A stretch of DNA of 64,000 nucleotides from Escallonia rubra (Eukaryota; Streptophyta; Magnoliopsida; Escalloniales; Escalloniaceae): positions 1 through 64,000 of the forward strand of contig JAVXUO010003221.1 of NCBI GenBank assembly GCA_033065855.1, written 5' to 3'. Positions 11,833 through 23,060 of this stretch are shown here, piece after piece. Each line of letters begins with the position of its first letter. Within the stretch, counting starts at the first letter, position 1. The position numbers and the translations under genes are program-made. The notes beneath the pieces were generated by a model, which saw only the letters and a program-made list of their open reading frames with translations, did no database searches and had not been told where the DNA came from.

Positions 11833-13274
11833 TGTAACATCCCAAAATTACTGGAACGTTACACTCGCTCAAACCATTCACATACAAACGAAATTATCCT
11901 CAGAACCCAATGAACCACCATTATCAAAGCAGCTAAACCCTTAAATAAATGTAATACTTTCAGTGTACAATCATACTTGGAGACAAAATTTAAACCTGAA
12001 TAATAAACTAGCAAAGTTCACCCACACAGGGGTTCTAAAAGCCAATACGGCAAGTAAATACTAACACTCACGCTCTCTAAACCCACTCCCGAGCAATCTA
12101 CTGGTGAAATTACCTGCAGAAAGGAAGTCAAATGAGAGTGAGCTTTTGAGAGCTCAGTAAGGTCGCTCAAATGAAAAAATTGCGAAAAAAATTCACAGAT
12201 GCAATTTAATTATAAATTTTCAAGCGTTTCAAAAGAATCATAACTAGTTCGGTTAGATGTCAATATGATTTTTTAGATACGATGCAAACAATCACATATA
12301 CACTTACTAGTCTGTCAAAGTACTAGCCCACACCAATACACCGGCTATTCCGTCAAGGTACTAGCCCACAACAATACACCGGCTAGTCCATCAAGGTACT
12401 AGCCCACACCAATATACCAAATACACACCAACTCCCGCCAAAACACACCAATGCAAAATCTCACGTCAATAAATAGAATGACAACAATTCAGTAATACAA
12501 CATGTTATTCAATGCTCGATGGACAATAATTAATGAGCACCGGTAAGAGTTTCAATAAACGTTTTAAGGCTCAATGAAAGGGTTTTAAGGCAAACAATGT
12601 GACTTTATCAAAATAACAGAATCTAAAAGAATAATGATAACAAATCAGAAGAACATACGAAATAATTATGAGGAGATTGGTTCGGATGAAAACTCCTTAC
12701 CACGATCCAAGTAAGATGAAGCTAAAACGCCATCGATCAAATACTCAGAATTAACCTAGGTTGACAAATCATTTATCAGAACACTATCCACACTGATATA
12801 TTATGAACCTAATATAACTATCCACAACGTACTCATTTCTCTACCTGGAATGATGAAATTTGAAACGGTTCCACACACGGTCAACCTATCCCGAAACTCT
12901 TCACACTCCTCGAGGCTCAGAAATACCCCATAAATATTTTTAATTTTCATTAAGTATTCTTTATAGCTTAATACATCATATGGAATAAAAGTATAATTTT
13001 TGAATATTTTCGAACAAAAATAATTTCTTTAAGGGCAAATTACACTTATATCCCTGAGGTTTGGGTATAATTACAGCCAAGGACAATAGTTTGGTATAAT
13101 TACACTTATGTCCTTTGACCAGACGGAATACAAAAATACATAACGGTTTTGATAAAAGACTATATTACCCTCAAGTTATAAATCTATTTATTCAAATGCC
13201 ATTATCTTAAATTTCTCTCTTAAATTCTCTTAATTCTCGCTCTCTCTCTATTAAATTATCTCTCTTAAATTAAT

Positions 13275-13279
<5 letters not shown>

Positions 13280-13329
<50 letters not shown>
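13280..13329. repeat. CT microsatellite
   Basis: A CT run with one interruption inside the Mutator-like element. The Glu/Arg-repeat frames on the minus strand come from it. Confidence 0.95.
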
Positions 13330-13330
<1 letters not shown>

Positions 13331-13449
13331 CCACCACCGCACACCACTCCACTGCTGCTACCACCTTCCCTCCACCCCTCCCGTTGTTGCGCCTCCCATT
13401 CCCCACCGCGACCAACCAGCCACGGCGAGGCAGCAACCAGTGGTGGCGG

Positions 13450-13597
13450 TGAGATCGGCGGGATTGTGGGTTTGCGAAGGGATTGTCGGGATCGGCGAGA
13501 TCGTGGGTTTGCAAAGTGATTGACGGGATCGGCGGGATCGTGGGTTTGCGAAGGGATTGACGGGATCGGCGGGATCATGGGTTTCCGAAATAGGGTT
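13450..13597. repeat. Four 37-bp tandem units in the Mutator-like element
   Basis: Units begin near 13450, 13487, 13524 and 13561 and share GGGATCGGCGGGATCGTGGG and GGTTTGCGAAGGGATTG. They occupy the cargo position of the element. Confidence 0.88.
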
Positions 13598-13877
13598 TTA
13601 GAGAGGGAGGGAGAGGTGTCGGCTGTGTGGGTTTGCGAAGGGATTGCCGGCAGCGTGGTGCAGGGAGGGGCTTGCCGGCGTGGTGGGGTGCTACGGGGAG
13701 AGGCTGTCGACATGGTGGCTGGTGCGAGGAGAGGCTGCTGGCATTGTGGGGTGGTGTGGACAGGGGCTGCCGGCGGCGAGGGGCCGGGGAAGGAGGGACT
13801 GCCGACAGCTGGGGCGGGCGAAGAAGGCGACGGCCGACGGGGACTTCAGATTCACCGGCAATGGGAGAGAGAACATA

Positions 13878-14030
13878 AAACCCTAATTTGCAAATTAGGG
13901 TTTTAAGAAAACCTAATTTGCAAATTAAAGTTTCAAGAAAACCCTAATTTGCAAATTAGGGTTTCAAGAAAATCCTAATTTGCAAATTAGGGTTTCAAGA
14001 ATATCATAATTTGCAAATTACAGTTTCAAG
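13878..14030. repeat. Palindromic subterminal array, about five units
   Basis: Repeats of about 31 bp, each containing the perfect palindrome CCCTAATTTGCAAATTAGGG or a variant, separated by TTTCAAGAAAA. The same array occurs at 26709-26915 in a related element. It could be transposase binding sites; that role is inferred. Confidence 0.88.
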
Positions 14031-15037
14031 AATATACTAAAACTAAAACTGATAAATAAATCATACACAGAACTCATTCTATCACACAATACACAGAACT
14101 CTCACAAACCACTTTCACCCTCAGTCACACATGTTCACAAAATCCCCATTCTTGCACACATGCCTAACACAAGATGGCGTGGTCTTTTCTCCATCTCTTC
14201 TCTTTTTCCAACACCTTATACATTTCACCCACTCACACAAACCCATTGACACTCTTTTCAACTCACTCCCTCTCTCCCATGGCCAGAAACCCACAAGCTT
14301 CCATGATTTTCACACTATAACATATACACACCACTGCACCACTTATACACAGCCACACTCACATTCAAATATATACACCAGTTGGCGCACAAACACACAC
14401 AATACACTCAAAAATATTAACCCACTCATTGGCAGAACCAAATAATATCATATACTTCATAAACACAAATCGACATGTACTAAGCCAACCACTGCCATAC
14501 CCTAACACCACACATTTCATAGCCACGAAGCTGTTGGAAAATATATCTAGTCACTATGTCCTCACCCATATCCACAATCACCGTAACCACTGACAATGAA
14601 GACCCTAAACATTTTTTTAGCTCAATTCGCAGTTAGCTTATCTTCCTCGGCCAACTTACAACCAATATCATCTTCCACATTGAGAAGTTCTGTGACTAAC
14701 TTTTGCCATTTATAAAACCCTCTCTCATACAACCCACGCGCCCACACAATCACACAATATACACTGCTTCTACGCGGCATCGTATACCCTTAAACTCACT
14801 TCGCGGCAGCCACCAAACTCACAGAGCCCACTCTCACAGCTGAAATCCCATGTCTCCCCCTTTTATTCTATAAACCATTAACTAACAAAGAGAAAAAGAT
14901 TTAGAAAACTTACCGAAAAATCCAAGACGATCGCCAAAAATCCTTGTCCAGTCCCCCCCCCCCCCCCTCTCTCTCCTCTCACAGGTGAGTTTGACGGCTT
15001 AAAGGGGTGCCTTGGACGGCTGTCCCAGAACATGTGT

Positions 15038-15041
<4 letters not shown>

Positions 15042-15074
<33 letters not shown>
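15042..15074. repeat. GT/TA microsatellite
   Basis: A GT run changing to a TA run. It forms one flank of the Helitron that follows; a long TA run (16316-16371) forms the other, so the Helitron landed in a microsatellite. Confidence 0.9.
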
Positions 15075-15075
<1 letters not shown>

Positions 15076-16289
15076 CTAGTATAGAGCACGTGCGTTGCAC
15101 GAGAATATAATCGAGAGAAATATTTGAGATGATATTATTATCTTACTTGAAATAAAAAATAATTTAATTGAATTATTTTCTCAACTTTTTGTGAATTTTT
15201 TAGAAGAAATGTTATTTGATGATCGCAATTGTAATCAATTCAATTTTTGAAAATATTCTTTGTAAGCTTTGGATTCANGANATGTTTGATAGTATTGTNG
15301 ATAATAAAAGCAAATAGAGAACTTAAAAGAATGAATCTACGTCTTTATTTTTGTAAATTATTAAATTGATTAATGGTTAAGATTTGTAATTTTTAAGACC
15401 AGGTCATTTATGTTTCATCAATAAGAAACACAAAACATTCAGTCTTCAACTGCAATAACCGAACATATTTTCAATTCAAAAGTTTGCACCATATTTGAGC
15501 CTTTTTTTTGTTTTCCTAACAATTTTCTGTTTCTTAATTGATTTTTCACTTATTTTAGTTTCTTTATGTTATTTTCGTTTTTCAGTTTTTCAATTGGTTA
15601 ATTGTTTACTAACCTAAAATAAAGAAAGAAAATTACAATTCTCATTAACCATGTCAATATCTAATATTTATTTTATTTTAACTAAATTAAAAGAATATAA
15701 TAAATGAACTTTTTTTTTTATTTTCTTTCTCATCATACTTTTCATTTTTCAATCAATGTATAAAATAGATTCATTACCCAATATTATTTTAATTTCATCA
15801 AAATTTTAAAAAAAATAATAAAAGAAAGGTGAGAATGTAATTAACATAAGACATAATCGTCAAAAAATAATTTATAAAAGTTATACTTTTAGAGGTAGTG
15901 CGCGCGCGCATACACCGACACACACGCATACATATATATAAATATATTTTTAACAATTACATATTTTGTTTTTCAATATGCAAATATTGATTTAGATTAA
16001 ATTTACAACATAATGTTTCTTAAACACAGTACAAAAAAACTAATTAGGAAAGGTAAAGTTGTTATTGAAATAACTAGCGGAGGGTAAAACCCAAAAATAA
16101 TTACACAATTAGTAATTAATAATAGTATTTATGAAAGGGTAGGGTAATAATGAAGTAGTATTTATGAAAGGGTGGGGTAATAATGGAGTAGTAATTATTA
16201 TAAGATAAGATTGTTATTAGAGTGATTAACGAAGGACAAAAATGGAATAAAAAGATTTACAAGATTCGTACTTTTATAGGTAGTATAGA
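15076..16289 (-). mobile_element. Non-autonomous Helitron, 1214 bp
   Basis: On the minus strand it starts TCTATACTACCTATAAAAG after an A and ends with a hairpin (CGTGCAACGCACG), a short spacer and CTAG before a T. That is the Helitron structure: insertion between A and T, no target duplication, 3' hairpin then CTRR. The body is AT-rich with no Rep/helicase sequence. It matches 25791-28012 on the opposite strand. Three undetermined bases (N) are present at 15278, 15281 and 15299. Confidence 0.85.
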
Positions 16290-16310
16290 TATAGATATAG
16301 ATATAGATAA

Positions 16311-16371
<61 letters not shown>
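16263..16371. repeat. GATATA and TA microsatellite
   Basis: Short AGATAT repeats overlap the Helitron 5' end and run into a TA tract of about 56 bp. Confidence 0.9.
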
Positions 16372-16372
<1 letters not shown>

Positions 16373-16647
16373 CCCTAGCTAGAAGAAGAAAACCCTACTC
16401 ATTCATTTGTCGCTAAATTTTCTTACCTGAATTTATTATCGCGAAATGGTCCAACAATAACATTTATGATAATTTATGCATTAAGAAAAATTATCAACGA
16501 GTTATTACGCTATCTCGTTTGACAAATCGATGGTATTATGTACATCATTATTAAAGAATTTTTTTGTCACTAAAAGTATATCGAATGCTAAGGTAGATAG
16601 TTCGCAGCTAAAAATACACGTCGACATCAAGTATATATAAAAATATA

Positions 16648-18100
16648 GGGATAATATCACTTATATCCCTCAGTTTAGGGGTAAATTACAGTCAAAGACG
16701 TAGGTTTCAAAATTTTGCAATCTTATCCAAAATATGAAAATTTTGTATCAGATATGCCCACCGTTACCGTGAACCTAACTAACGATTTTTGCTGATGTGG
16801 CAATACCGTACTTTAAAAATGGCAATACTACCCTCTCCTTCTTCCCATTTCCTCTATCCTCTCTCACAACCACTGGACCACCCAGCATTACCAACCAAAA
16901 CCACTACACAACCTAGTCACTTTGTCCCAAAAATCCCACCCCAACATCATAGTTGCACACAGATTCACAAACACACTCAAAGCACCACCCGCCCCATCAT
17001 TAATCTCCACCAGCACCACCCACCTCCATCACTTTGCCACAACCAATTCATATACAATTCAACTCCATTTTTCACATTGCTTATTTACCACTAGTTTCTA
17101 CCACAACAAATTATGGTGCTACCACCCAGATTATCTCTTAATTAGACCCTCCATCGCCTTGTTGGGCGTTGCAACAGAAGCCTCACCCCTTATTTTGCCA
17201 TCACCCATAATTTAGGCCCAGTTACTGTAGGCAACGTCCATAGTAACCACCCATAAATTAGGCCCAGTTACTATGGGCACCGTCCACCACCACCAAGATG
17301 GTTTCTACTATTTCTGCTGACCCACGTCTCTGGATCCGCTAATGTGAACGTGCGCCTCCCAATCCTCATCGCCACCGGTCGATGCACGGGCCAACAAGAC
17401 CATCGCTCACCGTCACTACAGTTGCGGCTGAGTTTTTACAGTTCCTGCTAACATGCGCCTCTCTGAAATTGTCGACCACCCACCATGACCCCCAGATGGT
17501 CGCGACGCCGAACAAGCCGCCGCAGAAGTTTCTGCCACCGTGTGGGACGTAGGAGGAAGCGTTGTCCCTGATCGAGGCCTACAGGGAGAGGTGGTACGAG
17601 CTCTGCCGCGGCTACCTCCGCACGACTGATTGGGACGCGATGGCCGCCATTGTGGGTATTCGCTACCCGGGGGCGAAGACCTCCGTGCAGTGCCACCACA
17701 AGATGGAGAAGCTACGGTAGCGCTAATTAATGGGGTTGTGTAGACGCCTAATTGGGGTTTAATGTCAAATTTTATGGGTGTGGGTGTGTGTCTATGTGTG
17801 TCATGTGAATGTGTGTTCTGTGGTGTAGGGGTGGGGTGTTGGAGAATAGGATAAGGGGAAGAAGAGAAAGGAGAAAAGAAAGAAAGAAAGAAAGGAGATA
17901 TGTTGATGCTGATGGAAGAAGAGAGACAAGAGGAAGAGAGAGAAGATGGTTTGCTCTTGAGAGGCAATCACGTCATTTAACACAAAATTTTAACACAATT
18001 AGTATTATGTCTGATCAACGGATATAAGTGATATAAACGCTAACTTGTGTCCTCGACCGTAATTTACCCCTAAACTGAGGGATATAAGTGATATTATCCC
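16648..18100. mobile_element. Pack-MULE carrying a trihelix gene fragment, 1453 bp
   Basis: The ends GGGATAATATCACTTATATC and its inverse, followed by CCTCAGTTTAGGGGTAAATT, form long terminal inverted repeats. The flanks are a perfect 9-bp duplication AAAAATATA (16639-16647 and 18101-18109), the Mutator size. The uninterrupted target is visible in the other LTR near 9980-9990. Instead of a transposase, the interior holds GC-rich sequence with a host gene fragment at 17496-17722. It inserted into the 5' LTR of the gag-only element. Confidence 0.93.
17496..17722 (+). pseudogene. Captured trihelix transcription-factor fragment
   Basis: From ATG 17496 the frame reads MVATPNKPPQKFLPPCGT, a stop, EEALSLIEAYRERWYEL, CRGYLRTTDWDAMAAIVG, KTSVQCHHKMEKLR, then a stop. 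This is the N-terminus and MYB/SANT-like trihelix DNA-binding domain of the plant family whose members carry CWT-x-EE-x-x-x-LI-x-AY, RG-L-R, W-x-x-VA and KT-x-VQCRHK-x-EKLR. It covers about 75 codons and is cut off inside the domain. Both stops are TAG where the family usually has a glutamine (CAG), and a conserved Trp is Gly. The source is a host gene elsewhere. The family is confident; the exact paralogue is not. Confidence 0.85.
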
Positions 18101-18205
18101 AAAAATATATCGTGGCTAGAAATTATATTGATGTTAAAAAAAAAATTGTCGCTAAAAATACCCATTTAATTTGTGACGATTATTTTTAGGGTTGAAAGTA
18201 TTACA

Positions 18206-18244
18206 TTTTTTGCCTTCAAAAGCACACAAACATGTAACCCTAGT
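18206..18244 (+). repeat. Continuation of old LTR-like repeat copy X
   Basis: TTTTTGCCTTCAAAAGCACA and CATGTAACC resemble sequence near 19275-19315 (minus strand) and continue the repeat interrupted at 4730. The first five bases are the target duplication of the gag-only element. Confidence 0.5.
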
Positions 18245-19260
18245 ATGGACACCCTATTTTTGTAGATTTTAATTAAATAAATAATGGGCTATATTATTTA
18301 TTAAAAGGCATTATTGAGTTCGGCTTAGTAATGTAGTTTCATTAATTAATCCAGTCCAATTTTATTTAATTTATTTTGTCTAGTTAATTGATCTAGTCCG
18401 GTCCAGTTAAATTGTCCAGTCTAGTCCATTGCATGTGCAGTCTAATTAGTAAGTCCAGTTCATTGCATTAGTCCAGTCCATATAGTTAAGTTTGGTTCAT
18501 GGTCTAGATTATTCTAAGTGATGTAATTTGTCTAGATAATTAGGAAAAATAATCCTTGATTATTCCTTGGTGAAAAAGTGACTTATCCCGAATCTGGTAT
18601 ATCCCATTTGTGTTATCAGAGATAATTACCAAAATTAGGATCATATAATGTCCCAAATTTTGGAAAAATATTTTTAATAAGTGGGGTGTACCGGCCGGTT
18701 AGTTGACTTTTGTCAATCTGTAATTTTATTACTTATTCTGACTTATTTTCAACAATGCACATTGGCATTATCTTATCAGATTCTGCAACCCTGAGCACTA
18801 TAAAAAAGAGTCTTGGCCTTCATTTTCAAGGATCGATCTCTTATAAGTCCATAAGCTTATTCTCTTTAGTGTTTCCACTCCATTTCTTTGTGAATTGACG
18901 TCCAACCTCTCTCGAGAATTTTAGTCATTCAAATCACTCTGAAAACGTCTTTTTGTTCTTTGCATCGTGGATCCAACAGAGAATATTTTTGAGTCATCCT
19001 GACAAGCTGCATTCTCGAGGTGACCTTTACCAGCTTTCCACGGGTAAAGAAATCATATATATTATTTCCCTTTCCAGTAGTCGCATTTCATTTCAAAATA
19101 ACAAAAAGAAGAGTTTTCATTTTCTTTGCCTAAGTCTAGTGTAGACTACTCGTAGGACTAGTGTCGAAATACGGTGGTTTTGATTTCGATTAGTTCTATC
19201 GAATACGTAGGTCACTTGACCCCTGTTGTCGAGTTAAGCCAAATAATCATAAAAAATATT
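18245..19260 (+). mobile_element. LTR-like repeat, copy Y (plus strand)
   Basis: It starts near GGACACCCTATTTTTGTAG and runs through GTCCAGT-rich, GATAATTACCAAAATTAGG and CCGGCCGGTTAG segments, then TCGTGGATCCAAC and GTAGGACTAGTGTCGAA. Each block has a counterpart in the same order on the minus strand at 20585-19590. No coding sequence is seen. It is a fossil LTR fragment of uncertain family (Tat/Ogre-like at best). Confidence 0.55.
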
Positions 19261-20585
19261 AGCTTAGGGTGAGTCTTGTTGTGTTTTACATGCTACACGT
19301 TTTTAGGCCAAAAATCATTAGAAACAAAGTAGAGACCAAAAGGGCGTGGCGGGTGCCGAGCAATTTCCCGTTGCATAACTTAGTCCCTGAACCCTTCTCC
19401 CGGTTTCGATAGGCTTGTTGTTCTTTTGGACACCTTCGAGTCTTTTTTCAGGGTTTTTTTTTCTTTTTTCTTTTTTCCTTTTCTTCAAATTAAATAAGAC
19501 GGCGACTCCTATATAAGTTTCTTTCATATATTTATTTTTTCGAGATGGTGTGCCACACCTAGGTTTATTTTTATATTTTTGGCTTGTACTCAACATCGGA
19601 GATCGAATTGCCTATGTATCCAGTCAGACAAACCGGAATCAAAACAACAGTAGTTCGACTCTAGTCCTACAGGAAGCAATCTACATTTTGGTCTTAGACT
19701 TAAATTGAGAAATGAAAAAGACTCTTTTTTATTTTTATAATAGAAATGTAATCATGGGAAATGGGAGACAATTCTATATTGATGAGCTAGACTAGAAAGC
19801 TACTAAAATTACCTCGGGAATTTTCTTGTCTTGATGACTCGGGAATGCCCTTCGAAGGATCCACGATGAAAGAAATTAAAGTGAGTATGAAGGGTTAAAT
19901 TCTCAGAAGAGATGATATACCACGTCACAGAGAAATGGTATAAAATCTCTAGGCAGAATAAGCTTAATTGAAACTGAGATCCAAGAACCAGATCCCTAAA
20001 AATTAAGGCCAATAGGCCTATTTATAGAGCTCTTGGGCGCCAAAACTAATAAGATTGGCTATGTCAATTTGTGAGCCGGAGATAAGTCAGAATATTTGAT
20101 AAAATTCGCAGAATGACAAAAGTCAATTGACCGGCCGGTTTGTCTAAAATCGGCCGGTTTATCTCATATTTTTTCCAAATGGTATTATCTGATCCTAATT
20201 TCGATAATTATCTCTGGTTTTGTAGATGTGATGTACCAGATTCGGCAGTTATCTTCCTAAACCATATAAATCAAGGATTTAATCCCTTACATCAAGGATA
20301 ATTCACATAACATTTTCCTAAATTATATAGAAAAAATAAAGTAAAATAAATCTAAACGCTTGGACTGGATTGACACAATTGGACTGTACTGAGCCTAATT
20401 TACTAACTGGACCATGTGACTGAACAATTAGACTTATGACCTTGATAATTGGACTGGATGAGACCAAATTAATTAATTAAGTTATATTAGTAGGCCTAAC
20501 CTTAATAGTAAACTCTAATTACTAATGAAGCCCAATATTTATTTAATTAATAATAACTACAAATATTGGGTGTCACTATGACTTC
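19261..20585 (-). mobile_element. LTR-like repeat, copy Z (minus strand), tail-to-tail with copy Y
   Basis: On the minus strand it starts GTGACACCCAATATTTGTAG at 20585 and runs leftward with the same blocks as copy Y. It goes further than Y, into GGAGTCGCCGTC and GCACCCGCCACGCCC near 19500-19340, which copy X also has in diverged form. A fossil with no coding domain seen. Confidence 0.55.
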
Positions 20586-22290
20586 TCGCACATAATGATG
20601 TCTACTACTGTCACTTAGGAAAATCCTCTTAGTAGTACTATAAGGGAGGTCATGTAGCTTTGCGCCAGACACCCTTACCCAAGAGTCCTTTGCTTTGTTT
20701 TAGCTTGCCTGTCTAGCTAGATTGCACACTGTGGATGCAAACAAAGCCTTTTGAGTTGTAATGATGCTATTGAAGTAATAAGAATATTTGGGACCGTTTT
20801 GCCCTTGTGTTAAAATTTACTCTTTGTGCACTATTTTATGCAATGTTGATGCACTGCTTGCTCTAAATTATTGGGATTAGTTGGCGGACTCTTTTTGTAA
20901 GCGGCAAGTCGAGTGCCACACACGGTTTCATTGTGCCATCAAGGGCCACCGTGTGTCACAAAGTCATGCAATGCATGAGAACCACAATAAATGCATTCGC
21001 TAGGAAGTTTGTCTATCTTTACAAGAATGATTGCAGCGAAAGCTCACAATCAAGGGGAAGGAATGAGTCATGAAATTGAGTTCGCACGAAGAAGAATGTA
21101 ATGCTCATAGATGTACCCCATATTGTAAAGCTTTGTTCAAAGGAAGACAAGCTAAGAGCAAAGAAAATGATTGTGTCTTCGAAAAAGATGGATCCCTACA
21201 GGAGAGAACAGTACCCACGGTAAAGCAATGACATTGCATTAGCTAAATGGATACGATGATTTATTTGACACGAGTTTGCAGGTGGGGGCGACTGTCGATT
21301 TTGGGTTTAACCTGATGCGAGAGCCACTTTTGTCGCTTAGAAATATATTAGAGACAAAACATTGACTTTGAAGCAACAAATTGAATTGTAAAGAAGTATA
21401 CGATAATGTGCAGAAAGAAAAACGTTTACTTGGATTAATTGCACAAGGGATGTTACTAGAAGAATGGAAGTGCCAATATGATTAACATATTTGGCTTCAA
21501 TCTTACTTTTGTCTTATATTTCAATTGATAGAGATTCGTTTGTTGTGTCGTTGGTTTTGCTTTTTGGGACATATTTTAGGAAAAATTTTCAGATGCAGCC
21601 CTGAATAAACACCCATGTGTATTGTGTAGCTGCAGCTTTCAATTCGAACCATTAACAAAGATTAGGGTACATGCAAGATAAACATAGAAAAACTCATAAT
21701 CCTCATGAGGTTGATAAATGCATCTCATATCACACCTTTTATTATTACTCTATATATGTGAGACGTATCTTGATATAGTTTTGGTACACAAAAGATACTC
21801 TATCCGTTTTATTCGATTTATTATTTAAAGTTTTGCAATATATATCTTGTTTATCAAACGACAATATAGTAACAAGCATTTAACAGAAAATGAATCCTTT
21901 ATCAAGTGGGTCAGCAAAATCTAAGAGCAATACATCAAAATCATGTCACAAACCTAAGAAGTAAATCGAACAAAAACCTTGTCTACTATGTAAATAATTC
22001 TGGCCAAATCAAAAACTTCTCCATATTTAATTCTCCATCGACTCATTTTCTCTCTTCGAACTCACTTTTTTATTCTATTTTTCTATTCACATTTAACACT
22101 TTACTAACTAATTTTCTCCCTTCTATCTTACTATTTTCTCCTTCTCTTTAAAAGGTAAAATATAAAACATACAATATATAATTTAAAATTTTAATATGTA
22201 TGTCAAGTCAAACGCGATTGAATTATGAGGCACAAAAAGACAAATTAATCTCCGAGTGAGCAGTAGAAATCTCAAGTGCCATGTGAGTGC
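20586..22290. other. Intergenic, unassigned
   Basis: No gene or complete element recognised. A purine-rich GGTGGGGGCGAC directly before TGTCG at 21284-21300 looks like a polypurine tract and LTR start, so old retroelement debris is possible. TTCTCT-rich sequence at 22020-22160 may be MITE debris. The last ~100 bases (to 22298) adjoined the MAM33 gene before the hAT insertion and may hold part of its promoter. Confidence 0.4.
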
Positions 22291-22573
22291 CCCCCACCTA
22301 GAGATTTCAAACGGGCCGGGCTTGGGCCGCCCGGCCCGGGCCCATCAGGCTTGAAGCGGGGCCGGGCCGGGGCCGGGCCAAGGGGATGCCAATCCGGGCC
22401 GGGCCGGGCCGGCTGAGGAGAAATGCTAGGCCCAATTTCTAGGGCCGGGCTTGGGCCGGGCCGGGCCCTTTTTTTTAAATTTTCTTGTTATTCAATTTTA
22501 AATTTCATCTTTAGTCATGTCCAATTTTCAAAATTTGACAAATCTAATTTTTATCATTTTATTTCATTATATG

Positions 22574-22576
<3 letters not shown>

Positions 22577-22614
<38 letters not shown>
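22577..22614. repeat. TA microsatellite in the hAT
   Basis: A TA-dinucleotide run within the left part of the hAT. Confidence 0.9.
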
Positions 22615-22621
<7 letters not shown>

Positions 22622-23060
22622 AGATATATTTATTTGTCTCTCATTTTATTTTTTGCTATATGTTAAATCTTTTCTATCTATTCTTACTCTTCTTGGTGAT
22701 CTTTATTAATAAAATCTGAACACATAACAATTATTACTATTTAAGAGAGACTGTTTCTACTATTTGATATTTTACTTCAAACTAATTGGCCGAAAACCCG
22801 GGATTGATACATGTTAATTCCCGAGACGATCTTAAGTAATAAGTATAGAAAAATAAATGTGTTCATAGGCCCTCCTCCTTTTATCCGGGCTTGGGACCGG
22901 CTGCTTGTAAACAAACAGGCGAAGTTACCTGTTTTTTTATATATACGAAAAAATATATATCTTGCTTGTAAAAATTTATTTTATATATATGGAAAAAAAG
23001 TATATTTTGTGAAAAAATTTATTCTTAAAACTTAAGAGAAGGAAAATAAAAAGAAATTAC

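Larger units (their letters stand above)
13033..14045. mobile_element. Mutator-like element, right end lost, cargo-variant relative of 25957
   Basis: The left end (GGGCAAATTACACTTATATC, then CCTGAGGTTTGGG) is the terminal repeat shared with 25957-27165 and 43236-44338. The region 13753-14030 matches 26583-26900 closely: a GC-rich segment with GGTGTGGACAGGGGCTGCCG, then the palindromic array. The middle (13200-13750) is unrelated to that copy and carries 37-bp repeats instead of the MOS4 fragment. The right terminal repeat is missing; LTR sequence resumes near 14045-14065. No transposase is present. Confidence 0.75.
4731..18205 (-). mobile_element. Gag-only LTR retroelement (Ty3-like, non-autonomous) with nested insertions
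   Basis: Both ends start TGTAACAT or end TATTACA in the same direction and are flanked by the same 5-bp duplication TTTTT (4726-4730 and 18206-18210). The LTRs are 4731-10083 and 11833-18205; without nested elements each is about 2.7-3.0 kb. The internal region is only about 1.75 kb, has gag-like sequence on the minus strand, and shows no protease, reverse transcriptase or integrase. A primer site resembling initiator tRNA-Met and a polypurine tract border the LTRs as expected for a minus-strand element. The LTRs differ by roughly 5-12% in the stretches compared by eye, suggesting a few million years. It is a broken fossil, and resembles the TR-GAG class. Confidence 0.82.
11833..18205 (-). 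repeat. 5' LTR of the gag-only element with three nested insertions
   Basis: Partner of 4731-10083. Its continuity is broken by a Mutator-like element (13033 to about 14045), a Helitron (15076-16289) and a Pack-MULE (16648-18100). Taking these out leaves about 2.7 kb that aligns with the other LTR. Around 12970-13030 and 5870-6100 the two LTRs do not match, so there has also been local rearrangement. Confidence 0.82.

Noticed and set aside
17416-17967. 183-residue minus-strand frame in the Pack-MULE
   Set aside because: It is antisense to the trihelix fragment, whose plus-strand frame shows clear family motifs; the minus-strand frame shows none.
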